In this document: positions 1 through 5,850 of the stretch, one piece after another
Position numbering within the stretch: position 1 is the first letter of the stretch
How the letters are laid out: each line of letters starts with the position of its first letter
Assembly: GCA_027621485.1 (NCBI GenBank)
Contig: JAQCBG010000041.1
Span: 1-5,850, forward strand
DNA from: Pseudomonadota bacterium
Lineage (GTDB): Bacteria; Pseudomonadota; Alphaproteobacteria; Rickettsiales; Midichloriaceae
Reading direction: 5' to 3'
DNA length: 5,850 nucleotides
Translations under genes and position numbers: made by a program
The notes under the pieces: model-generated
Databases searched by the model: none
Told to the model about the DNA's origin: nothing
What the model saw: only the letters and a program-made list of their open reading frames with translations

Positions 1-222
1 AATTTCAGAAAAAGGTAAAAACCCATGTTTATGTTTACCGTAATAAACAAATGCTGCCTGCAGTCCAGGCTCTATTCTTGTTATTTTAGCTAGATATATA
101 TCACCTTTTATTGCTTTTTGAGAGCTATTTTGATAATAAAAATCACTTAACGCTTGATCTTTTGTAAGTGCAAGTCTTATCTCATTAGAGTGCGTTGCAT
201 CTATTAATATTCTTCTTGTCAT
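1..222 (-). CDS. rne: Ribonuclease E, N-terminal fragment (cut by window edge)
   Basis: This is the first 74 codons of an RNase E/G family endoribonuclease, read leftward from an ATG at 222-220; the rest lies outside the window. RNase E makes the initiating cuts in mRNA decay and matures rRNA and tRNA precursors. The sequence opens with MTRRILIDATHSNEIRLAL, matching the RNase E start pattern (xLIDAT..EE.RvAl). From about residue 40 the S1 RNA-binding domain begins with GDIYLAKITRIEPGLQAAFV, then a HGFLPFSEI stretch at residues 66-74. The HGFLPFSEI ending and the IEPxLQAAFV form favour RNase E over RNase G. The catalytic DNase I-like region and any degradosome scaffold tail cannot be seen. No Shine-Dalgarno sequence precedes the start. 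The gene is transcribed divergently from secF. Confidence 0.93.
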   Translation of the reverse strand, partial: MTRRILIDATHSNEIRLALTKDQALSDFYYQNSSQKAIKGDIYLAKITRIEPGLQAAFVYYGKHKHGFLPFSEI

Positions 223-229
223 ATTGCAA

Positions 230-247
230 AACTACTAAAAACTACTA
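230..247. repeat. Tandem AACTACTA repeat in the rne leader
   Basis: AACTACTA occurs at 230-237 and again at 240-247, a 10-nt period close to one helical turn. On the rne strand it reads TAGTAGTT twice, about 8 to 25 nt upstream of the rne start codon, so it would lie in the untranslated leader of the mRNA. It could be a protein-binding or translational control site, since RNase E in E. coli regulates its own mRNA through its leader, but it may equally be a chance repeat in low-complexity DNA. Confidence 0.45.
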
Positions 248-273
248 TCTGATTATGTGTATACGAAAAACAT

Positions 274-302
274 ATAATGTTGATGCGGAATAAGTGTTGC
301 AA
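274..302 (-). promoter_or_regulatory. Candidate promoter for rne
   Basis: On the minus strand a -35-like TTGCAA (302-297) is followed after 17 bp by a -10-like CATTAT (279-274). Each matches four of six sigma70 consensus bases and the spacing is ideal. It would give an rne leader of roughly 45 nt. An alternative -10, CATAAT (257-252), is a better hexamer but has no good -35 partner. This is a pattern match only. Confidence 0.25.
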
Positions 303-317
303 TCCAATTTATATTAC

Positions 318-337
318 AATATCAAATGTGTGATATT
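318..337. repeat. Perfect 7-bp inverted repeat with T tract
   Basis: AATATCA (318-324) and TGATATT (331-337) are exact reverse complements around the 6-nt spacer AATGTG, and the right arm runs into a tract of T residues (336-341). It could be a dyad operator between the divergent promoters, or a weak rightward intrinsic terminator for an unseen short transcript. The stem is mostly A/T, so a terminator role is doubtful. The AAATGTGT within it recurs 23 bp downstream. Confidence 0.4.
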
Positions 338-354
338 TTTTATATTAAATGTGT
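324..354. repeat. Direct repeat AAATGTGT, 23-bp period
   Basis: AAATGTGT occurs at 324-331 and 347-354 with similar flanks (an AT-AAATGTGT core followed by ATTTT-rich sequence). The first copy overlaps the inverted repeat at 318-337. The 23-bp offset is about two helical turns, as expected for paired protein-binding sites, but chance similarity in A+T-rich DNA is possible. Confidence 0.35.
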
Positions 355-449
355 ATTTTCTATTGCTAGCTTTAAGTAAAAAAGAGCAACTTATATGTGC
401 ATCAAAACTTGTTTTTTACATGATCTAAAGATGTTTATCATAAATATGC

Positions 450-477
450 TTCATATAACAACAAGATTTTATACAAT
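450..477 (+). promoter_or_regulatory. Candidate promoter for the secF block
   Basis: A -35-like TTCATA (450-455) and a -10-like TACAAT (472-477) are separated by 16 bp. The -10 matches five of six consensus bases and the -35 four of six. Transcription would start near 484, leaving a leader of about 26 nt before the secF start at 511. It is the best rightward candidate in the gap but rests on pattern only. Confidence 0.3.
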
Positions 478-510
478 AATAATTTTCATTCAAAGGTAGA
501 TTTATTATTT

Positions 511-1404
511 ATGAAATGGAATATATTAAATAGAGTGATCAATATATCGTATTCTAATCCTTGGAATTTTAATTTTGTAAAATTTTCTAGAATTGCTGTA
601 CTTTTTTCTGTTGCGATGATTTTTTTCTCTTGTCTTTCTATTTTTTGGCAAGGAATAAATTTTAGCTCAGATTTTACTGGAGGAATTTTTTGCGAAATCA
701 AGAGTGAAAAATCATTTTCAACAAGATTATTAGAAGAAGTTTTTGATACTGATTTAAAGATTAAAAAGAATCCAGAATTCTTAGATAGAATCTCTATAAC
801 ATTTAACCCCAAAGAAGATTTCTTAAAAAGTGAAGCATATATACGCGAGAAGATACATGAAGCGCTTCCTACAGCAGAGATTTTATATATGGAATATGTC
901 GGTCCAAAAATTAGCAAAGAAGTAATTTATAATTGCATTGTTGCAATTATGCTTTCTTTTATTTCAGTCACTTTATATGTATGTATGCGTTTTGGCATTA
1001 CATCTGGTTTTGGTGGATTGCTTGGGCTTGTGCATGATGTGATTTGTATGCTTGGATTTTATAGCATTTCACAAGTAGCATTTGACATGACAGCTGTTGC
1101 AGCATTACTTACAATTATAGGATATTCTGTGAATAATACTGTTATAATACACGATAGAATTCGCAATAATAAGAAGTTGATGCAGAGTGAAACTTCCTTA
1201 ATTATTAACAAAAGTATCAATGAAGTACTGCTTAGAACTATTATGACTACACTTACAACTGCAATTGTTTGTTTCGCGATTTTTGTATTTAGTAGTAGCG
1301 CAATAAAATATTTTGGTGCAGCGATGCTCTTTGGCGTGATAGTTGGTGCATTTTCTTCAATATATATTTCTATTCAATTCATGATTTTATTTAAAAAGAA
1401 TTAA
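511..1404 (+). CDS. secF: Protein translocase subunit SecF
   Basis: SecF pairs with SecD in the inner membrane and uses the proton gradient to help pull proteins through SecYEG. The 297-residue product is near the usual SecF length (about 300-320). It shows the family layout: TM1 (about 28-48), a GINFSSDFTGG motif at the start of the periplasmic P4 domain (48-58), VGPKISKEV before TM2 (130-138), and five more membrane segments to the C-terminus. TM4 carries GYSVNNTVIIHDRIRNN (204-220), followed by the LLRTIMTTLTT motif (240-250). Asn209 replaces the conserved TM4 aspartate (E. coli D213 position), while the partner arginine is kept as Arg242. In the usual DRIREN motif, Glu is also Asn (219). 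Start: ATG 511, with a possible AAAGG at 492-496 spaced rather far away (14 nt). secD is not in the window. First gene of the rightward block. Confidence 0.96.
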   Translation: MKWNILNRVINISYSNPWNFNFVKFSRIAVLFSVAMIFFSCLSIFWQGINFSSDFTGGIFCEIKSEKSFSTRLLEEVFDTDLKIKKNPEFLDRISITFNPKEDFLKSEAYIREKIHEALPTAEILYMEYVGPKISKEVIYNCIVAIMLSFISVTLYVCMRFGITSGFGGLLGLVHDVICMLGFYSISQVAFDMTAVAALLTIIGYSVNNTVIIHDRIRNNKKLMQSETSLIINKSINEVLLRTIMTTLTTAIVCFAIFVFSSSAIKYFGAAMLFGVIVGAFSSIYISIQFMILFKKN

Positions 1405-1501
1405 TGCTAACAATAAGATGATGTATAGTTTATAAATGCATTATGATAAATTTAATAAAATAGATTATTTTTTATATTGTTTTCCAAAAGTATATTGCTC
1501 A
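1405..1501 (+). other. secF-aatA spacer
   Basis: This 97-nt A+T-rich spacer has no hairpin terminator. It contains an in-frame upstream ATG at 1436 that could extend the aminotransferase by 22 residues. A TATATT at 1473-1478 resembles a -10 element but lacks a good -35 hexamer, so an internal promoter for the next gene is possible but not supported well. Confidence 0.4.
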
Positions 1502-2713
1502 ATGAATTCTCCTATTTCCAATTTAGTAAAAAGTATTAATGCATCTCCCACTCTCCTTATTACAGAGAAAGCATCCTCTCTCAAAGCATCTGGAAAGCAA
1601 ATCATATCACTTAGCGCAGGAGAGCCGGATTTTGATACGCCTCAATATATTAAGGAGGCCGCAATATTATCAATGCAAAGAGGTGAGACAAAATACACTG
1701 CAGTTGGGGGGACACATGAATTAAAGTGCTCTATACAAGAAAAATTCAAAAGAGAAAATGAACTAGAGTACGACTTAAATCAGATATTTGTTGGATGCGG
1801 CGCAAAACAAGTAATATTTAATACCTTCTTTGCGACTTTAAATGCTGATGATGAAGTTTTAATTCCGAGTCCTTATTGGGTTTCTTATCCAGATATGGTG
1901 AAGATTACAGGCGGCATGCCGAAAATTGTGCAGTGTGATGCTTCTACTGATTTTAAATTAACTCCGGAGATCTTGGGGAAAAATATAACAAGTAAAACCA
2001 AATGGATTATAATAAACTCACCTAATAATCCAACAGGAGCAGTGTATTCTAAAGAAGAGCTTCTGAAGATTGCAGATGTGCTGATGCAGTTTCCAAATGT
2101 ATATATCCTCTCTGATGATATATATGAGCATATTCGTTATAATAAAGAAAACTTCTACAATATAGCATCATGTAGTAGAGAGTTAAAAGATCGTACAATT
2201 GTCGTTAATGGAGTCTCTAAAGCTTTTTCAATGACTGGTTGGAGAATAGGATATGGTGCCGGGCCTAAAGAAATAGTGAGTGCTGCTGTAAAGATACAGT
2301 CGCAAAGTACATCTAATGCTTGCTCAATAAGTCAAGCAGCAGCAAGCGCTGCTCTCTTAGATCCCAAATATCAAGAATTACTAATTCATAATAGAAGCAT
2401 TTTTAAAAAAAGAAGAGATACCGTCTTAAATGCACTAAACTATATAGATGGTATAAAGTGCGATGCTGCAGAAGGTGCGTTTTATCTTTTTCCAAGCTTT
2501 GAAGGTCTTATAGGTAGAAAGATGCCAAACGGTAACATTTTAAATAATTCAGTTGAATTTTCTTCTTTTTTACTTGAAGAGGCGCTTGTTGCCGTTGTTC
2601 CTGGTGTTGCATTTGGACTTGATGGTCATTTTAGGATTTCTTATGCGGCAAATCAAGAAGATCTAGAGAAGGGATGTATTGCAATAAAAAATGCATGTTC
2701 ATTACTCTCTTAA
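1502..2713 (+). CDS. aatA: Aspartate aminotransferase (PLP class I, subgroup Ib type)
   Basis: A cytosolic pyridoxal-phosphate enzyme that interconverts aspartate and 2-oxoglutarate with oxaloacetate and glutamate; some bacterial Ib enzymes also use prephenate, which the sequence cannot settle. From ATG 1502 the product is 403 residues, the usual family length of about 400. Visible motifs: SLSAGEPDFDTP (36-47), SPYWVSYP with the ring-stacking aromatic (123-130), NSPNNPTG with PLP-contacting Asn176 (172-179), SDDIYEH with Asp205 and Tyr208 (204-210), SKAFSMTGWRIGY with Schiff-base Lys240 (239-251), EGAFYLFP (324-331), and FRISYA with substrate-carboxylate Arg378 (377-382). All key residues are present, so it should be active. 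The longer reading from ATG 1436 adds an N-terminus with no family similarity; homologues start near MNSPISNLV, so 1502 is preferred. Neither start has a Shine-Dalgarno sequence. The DUF2066 gene begins 31 nt downstream. Confidence 0.94.
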   Translation: MNSPISNLVKSINASPTLLITEKASSLKASGKQIISLSAGEPDFDTPQYIKEAAILSMQRGETKYTAVGGTHELKCSIQEKFKRENELEYDLNQIFVGCGAKQVIFNTFFATLNADDEVLIPSPYWVSYPDMVKITGGMPKIVQCDASTDFKLTPEILGKNITSKTKWIIINSPNNPTGAVYSKEELLKIADVLMQFPNVYILSDDIYEHIRYNKENFYNIASCSRELKDRTIVVNGVSKAFSMTGWRIGYGAGPKEIVSAAVKIQSQSTSNACSISQAAASAALLDPKYQELLIHNRSIFKKRRDTVLNALNYIDGIKCDAAEGAFYLFPSFEGLIGRKMPNGNILNNSVEFSSFLLEEALVAVVPGVAFGLDGHFRISYAANQEDLEKGCIAIKNACSLLS

Positions 2714-2744
2714 TTTAATCAATGTTAATTATTATAAATTGTAG

Positions 2745-3746
2745 ATGATACTAACAAATAATAGGATATATACTCACTTACCCTTTTCTTCTGTGCGTAT
2801 CCTGACTTTATGCTTTTTAATAATTACTTTCGGCGCTTATTTTATTAATTTTTGCTTTGCGCGCTGCATTGATCAAACCTTTCAAATTCATTCTATAAAA
2901 ATTTCTGAATCAATAGGGGAGACTATAGATTCAAAAACATTTGCTTTAGAAGCTGGCTACAAAAAGGCATTTCTAGTACTTCTTAAAAGACTTACTATAG
3001 ATGGTAGAGAGCCAAGGAAAATGCCTCAAGATTATTCAAGCCTCGTACAAAATTATAAAATTATGGATGAGCGCGCAACTTCTCATTCTTATGCAGCAGA
3101 TCTTCATGTTGCATTTGATCCTAAAAAGATCTTAAGTATTTTTAACAAAAACGGGATTCGTTATTATTGCATGGAGTATGATTCTTTACTTGTGCTATAT
3201 AAATGGGGCGGAGATATTACAACGCCTGAAGCGTTAAAATGGAATAGTGCTTGGTCTTATGCTCCAGCATATATTGGCCTTGTGCATCCAACTATTGCAC
3301 AAAATAATCTCGAGGATATATCAGAGCTCTCAAGATTAGATTTTATGAAATCAAAGTACGAAGATTTTAGCTCAATTTTAAAGAAATATAAAGTAAATGA
3401 TATCTATATTATAGAGGGTAACACGAAAGATCATAAGTTTAGTATGCGCATTAGAATGCTTGGCAAAAAACATGATGATTTATATAGAGTTATATACACA
3501 AATCCATCATATGATCCTAATATATATTCATTAAATGATAATGTAAGACCTGATGATGCTATAGGAGAATTGGAAAATGATTTATATAATAAATATCATA
3601 AGGGTAATTTGATGGGTAATGGATATAGAGTTGCGGTGCAAGATGCATTTTTCTTATTAGATAGTTGGTGGAAAGGAGATAAAGAGATGAGATTGGCTTC
3701 ACAGCATTGGGGTATTAGTGAAGGAATTAAGGTAAAAAGATTATAA
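2745..3746 (+). CDS. DUF2066 family protein, probably exported
   Basis: A 333-residue protein of unknown function. A hydrophobic segment at about residues 18-38 after a basic residue, ending CFA before a charged region, looks like a signal peptide or a single membrane anchor, placing the rest in the periplasm. The mature part resembles the alphaproteobacterial DUF2066 family: FALEAGYKKAFLVLLKRLT (66-84), a Y-x-ADLHVAFDPKKILSIF stretch (117-133), GIRYY (137-141), a W-rich region (154-174) and an ILKKYKVNDIYIIEG segment (211-225) before a less conserved tail. No catalytic motif is recognisable. It begins 31 nt after aatA and ends 15 nt before atpH, suggesting cotranscription. ATG 2745 is the only start that keeps the hydrophobic segment intact with a short n-region; no Shine-Dalgarno precedes it. 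The family call is from remembered sequence pattern. Confidence 0.78.
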   Translation: MILTNNRIYTHLPFSSVRILTLCFLIITFGAYFINFCFARCIDQTFQIHSIKISESIGETIDSKTFALEAGYKKAFLVLLKRLTIDGREPRKMPQDYSSLVQNYKIMDERATSHSYAADLHVAFDPKKILSIFNKNGIRYYCMEYDSLLVLYKWGGDITTPEALKWNSAWSYAPAYIGLVHPTIAQNNLEDISELSRLDFMKSKYEDFSSILKKYKVNDIYIIEGNTKDHKFSMRIRMLGKKHDDLYRVIYTNPSYDPNIYSLNDNVRPDDAIGELENDLYNKYHKGNLMGNGYRVAVQDAFFLLDSWWKGDKEMRLASQHWGISEGIKVKRL

Positions 3747-3761
3747 AATGCGTTATTCTAG

Positions 3762-4334
3762 ATGTATAAATTCATAAATATAAAATGCATAGAAAGGCTT
3801 TCAAGGTTATGCGCAGAAAGCTTTGACCTTAGATTTGGTGGAGATATTCATATGCTTGAAAATTTTGCAGATGAGATTTATAGAATTGCATCTGCGATAC
3901 GTAGTAACAAAAATATGTATTCTGCTATTATCTCTAAAGTTATAAATAGAAAATCAAAAGCAGTTTTGTTTTCTAATTTTATCTCGCGCGATTCATATTC
4001 ACAGAATGCTTTTATGCTTTTTGCGACTTTAATATATATTGATAAATTGGATTGTATATTTCAGATACCGGATGCAATAAAAGATTTAATTTTAAAACGT
4101 CAAAACAAAATCAGCTCCTTATTTATATTTGCAGATAAAGATTCAAAAGAGCAGAATATTGTTTCGGAAATTGAGGCTGAATTAAATCTTATATCTAAAA
4201 AGGAATTTATATGTGAATTTCAATATAAATCTGAGATAATTGGTGGCTTTATATTGCAAATTGAAAATAATATTTTAGATGCCTCTATCAATACACAATT
4301 AAAAAGAGTATATGATGCTATAAGAGCTAACTGA
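3762..4334 (+). CDS. atpH: ATP synthase F1 delta subunit (OSCP)
   Basis: The delta subunit sits on top of the F1 head and joins it to the peripheral b-subunit stalk, holding the stator still during rotation. The 190-residue product is close to the usual 175-190. The N-terminal half is predicted to be helical and has drifted: the familiar YAxAL start is reduced to RLSRLCAESF (12-21). The C-terminal signature is clear: YKSEIIGGFILQIENNILD (155-173) followed by ASINTQLKRV (174-183), matching the family pattern of a GG turn, a short strand, D-x-S and an L-x-R-L-like helix. Its place directly before atpA supports the call, as atpH-atpA is the standard order. ATG 3762 is the only start giving a full-length protein; there is no Shine-Dalgarno sequence, and the start lies 15 nt after the previous stop. 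Confidence 0.9.
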   Translation: MYKFINIKCIERLSRLCAESFDLRFGGDIHMLENFADEIYRIASAIRSNKNMYSAIISKVINRKSKAVLFSNFISRDSYSQNAFMLFATLIYIDKLDCIFQIPDAIKDLILKRQNKISSLFIFADKDSKEQNIVSEIEAELNLISKKEFICEFQYKSEIIGGFILQIENNILDASINTQLKRVYDAIRAN

Positions 4335-4354
4335 TCTATAATGCTTAGATTATT

Positions 4355-4377
4355 AAATAATTGCTTATAAATTATTT
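4355..4377 (+). repeat. All-A/T inverted repeat between atpH and atpA
   Basis: AAATAATT (4355-4362) and AATTATTT (4370-4377) are perfect reverse complements around the 7-nt loop GCTTATA, followed by two further T residues. In RNA the eight A-U pairs would form only a weak hairpin. It lies in the 69-nt atpH-atpA gap and could mildly affect readthrough, mRNA processing or atpA translation, but such A/T dyads arise readily by chance here. Confidence 0.35.
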
Positions 4378-4403
4378 TTCAATTTTATTTATATATTTGA
4401 ATT

Positions 4404-5850
4404 ATGAATTTTTCTGAAATTGCAGGTATTTTACAACACAAAATTCAGAATTACGACGATAATATAAAATGGGATGAGATAGGAAAGGTTGTAAGTGTTG
4501 CAGATGGAATTGCAATAGTTGTAGGGCTTGATAATGCTTTTTCCTCTGAGATTGTGGAATTTAAATCTGGCGTACATGGCTTTGTCATCAATTTAGAAGA
4601 AGATAGCGTTGGTGTTGTGATACTTGATAAAGATACTTCTAAAGTTTCAGAGGGTGAAATTGTTAGGCGCACAAAAAGTATGCTTCAAGTGCCAGTAGGT
4701 CAAGGGATGATTGGCAGGGTTGTTGATGGAATTGGAAATCCAATTGATGGAAAGGGGCCACTTGAAAATGTAGAATTTAGTTTAGCTATAAAAGATGCCC
4801 CTGGTATTATAGATAGACAATCTGTGCATGAGCCTTTGCATACTGGAATTACTGCGATAGATGCTCTCATACCAATAGGAAAGGGTCAAAGAGAGCTTAT
4901 AATAGGAGATAGACAAACAGGCAAAACCACAATTGCGATTGATACAATACTGAATCAAAAAAATATTAATAATTCTCTTGGTGCAAAAGAAGAGATAGTG
5001 CATTGCATCTATGTTGCAATTGGCCAGAAAAAATCCTCTGTCGCAAGACTTGTAAAAACACTTGAAGATGCTGGCGCTATGGAATATTCAACCGTTGTTG
5101 TTGCTTCTGCTTCTGAATCTGCATCTATGCAGTTTGTTGCTCCTTATACAGGATGCGCTATTGGAGAATTTTTTAGAGATAATGGCGGGCATTCTTTAGT
5201 TGTTTATGATGATCTTAGTAAGCATGCAGTTGCATATAGGCAGCTTTCTTTACTTTTAAGAAGGCCTCCTGGTAGAGAGGCTTATCCTGGAGATGTATTT
5301 TATCTTCATTCAAGGTTACTTGAGCGTTCTGCAAAACTTTCTAAAAAATTCAAAAACGGCTCTTTAACTGCGCTCCCAATAATAGAAACTCAGGAAGGAG
5401 ATGTATCTGCATATATACCAACAAATGTTATCTCGATAACAGATGGGCAAATATTTTTAGAAACTGAGCTTTTCAATAAAGGAATAAGGCCTGCTATTAA
5501 TGTAGGGCTTTCTGTAAGCAGAATTGGCTCAGCAGCTCAAGTAAAGGCTATAAAACAAGTGGCGGGAACTGTAAAGCTAGATCTAGCGCAGTATAGAGAA
5601 AAAGAGGCATTTTCACAATTTTCGTCTGATCTTGATAAAGAAACGCAAAAATTACTTGCAAGAGGGGAGAGATTAACCGCTTTATTAAAGCAGCCAGCTC
5701 ATTTGCCTCGCAGTACTGAGGCGCAGGTGATTTTTCTATTTGCTGCAGTAAATGGTTTTTTAGATAAAATTAATATTAAAGAGATATTTAATTACAAAGT
5801 ATCATTACTGCAATATATAAAAAATAAACATCCCGAGATTATAAATAATC
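4404..5850 (+). CDS. atpA: ATP synthase F1 alpha subunit (3' end cut by window)
   Basis: The alpha subunit alternates with beta in the F1 hexamer, carries non-catalytic nucleotide sites and contributes the arginine finger to catalysis. The frame is open from ATG 4404 to the edge, giving 482 codons of an expected 505-515, so only about 25-30 C-terminal residues are missing. Seen in order: the N-terminal beta-barrel with [16 protein letters not shown] (28-43), [16 protein letters not shown] before the core, the Walker A motif GDRQTGKTT with Lys174 (168-176), [31 protein letters not shown] with the Walker B aspartates, [32 protein letters not shown], and [10 protein letters not shown] carrying the arginine finger Arg373. 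The C-terminal helical domain follows ([18 protein letters not shown]). All nucleotide-site residues are intact. No Shine-Dalgarno sequence precedes the start; the N-terminus aligns with alphaproteobacterial homologues. atpG and atpD would be expected downstream. Confidence 0.97.
   Translation, partial: MNFSEIAGILQHKIQNYDDNIKWDEIGKVVSVADGIAIVVGLDNAFSSEIVEFKSGVHGFVINLEEDSVGVVILDKDTSKVSEGEIVRRTKSMLQVPVGQGMIGRVVDGIGNPIDGKGPLENVEFSLAIKDAPGIIDRQSVHEPLHTGITAIDALIPIGKGQRELIIGDRQTGKTTIAIDTILNQKNINNSLGAKEEIVHCIYVAIGQKKSSVARLVKTLEDAGAMEYSTVVVASASESASMQFVAPYTGCAIGEFFRDNGGHSLVVYDDLSKHAVAYRQLSLLLRRPPGREAYPGDVFYLHSRLLERSAKLSKKFKNGSLTALPIIETQEGDVSAYIPTNVISITDGQIFLETELFNKGIRPAINVGLSVSRIGSAAQVKAIKQVAGTVKLDLAQYREKEAFSQFSSDLDKETQKLLARGERLTALLKQPAHLPRSTEAQVIFLFAAVNGFLDKINIKEIFNYKVSLLQYIKNKHPEIINN

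Larger units (their letters stand above)
223..510. promoter_or_regulatory. Divergent rne/secF intergenic region
   Basis: This 288-nt A+T-rich gap separates two divergent genes and must hold at least one promoter for each. I see no convincing small ORF, tRNA or structured RNA in it. It contains a tandem 8-mer repeat next to rne (230-247), a perfect 7-bp inverted repeat (318-337), a direct repeat of AAATGTGT (324-331 and 347-354), and weak sigma70-like promoter candidates in each direction. The sequence is so A+T-rich that promoter-like hexamers are expected by chance. Confidence 0.6.

Noticed and set aside
318..341. Intrinsic terminator between rne and secF
   Set aside because: A hairpin followed by Ts is present, but the stem is nearly all A/T and no gene upstream on the plus strand would need it; described as an inverted repeat instead.
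408..465. CTTGTT/AACAAG long-range inverted repeat upstream of secF
   Set aside because: Only 6 bp around a loop of more than 40 nt in A+T-rich DNA; expected by chance.
223..510. Hidden tRNA, small RNA or short gene in the large intergenic gap
   Set aside because: No tRNA arm motifs, no GC-rich structured segment and no convincing short ORF with a start signal were found on either strand.
486..917. 143-codon minus-strand open frame inside secF
   Set aside because: It lies fully antisense to a well-supported secF, has a low-complexity composition of the kind produced by reading A+T-rich coding DNA backwards, and shows no recognisable domain.
1539..1724. 61-codon plus-strand open frame inside aatA
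   Set aside because: Overlaps conserved aminotransferase motifs in another frame; no family similarity or own start signal.
4451..5003. Two 73-codon minus-strand open frames (4451-4672 and 4782-5003)
   Set aside because: Both are antisense to the conserved atpA frame, and their serine/threonine-rich or tyrosine-rich makeup reflects the alpha subunit codons read in reverse.
1..5850. A novel multi-gene defence, mobile or biosynthetic system
   Set aside because: Every substantial reading frame is accounted for by a core housekeeping gene or the DUF2066 protein; there are no transposase, integrase, CRISPR repeat, toxin-antitoxin or phage signals.

Overview
This is an A+T-rich bacterial window made almost entirely of core housekeeping genes. 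It suggests a reduced-genome alphaproteobacterium, most likely an intracellular member of the Rickettsiales or a similar group. The grounds are the low G+C content, the alphaproteobacterial style of the RNase E and ATP synthase alpha sequences, a DUF2066 protein, and an F1 cluster that opens with atpH-atpA. The lineage is inferred from sequence style; no similarity search was run.

Layout: positions 1-222 hold the first 74 codons of an RNase E gene (rne) on the minus strand, running off the left edge. A 288-nt intergenic region (223-510) separates it from a divergent rightward block. It carries weak promoter candidates in both directions, a perfect 7-bp inverted repeat and two sets of short direct repeats. 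On the plus strand follow secF (511-1404), an aspartate aminotransferase gene (best start 1502, end 2713), an exported DUF2066-family protein of unknown function (2745-3746), atpH (3762-4334) and atpA (4404 to the right edge, with only the last few dozen codons missing).

The five plus-strand genes are closely spaced (97, 31, 15 and 69 nt gaps) and no strong GC-rich terminator is visible between them, so they could be read as one or a few transcripts. Functionally they are mixed: protein export (SecF), amino-acid metabolism (AatA), an uncharacterised envelope protein, and F1Fo-ATP synthase (delta and alpha). Such mixing is common in reduced genomes.

No mobile element, CRISPR array, RNA gene or obvious new defence or biosynthetic system is present. 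The most notable observation is in SecF: the conserved TM4 aspartate implicated in proton coupling (E. coli SecF D213 position) reads as asparagine. Secondary observations are the almost complete absence of Shine-Dalgarno sequences, the repeat structure of the rne/secF intergenic region, and the position of the DUF2066 gene 15 nt ahead of atpH.
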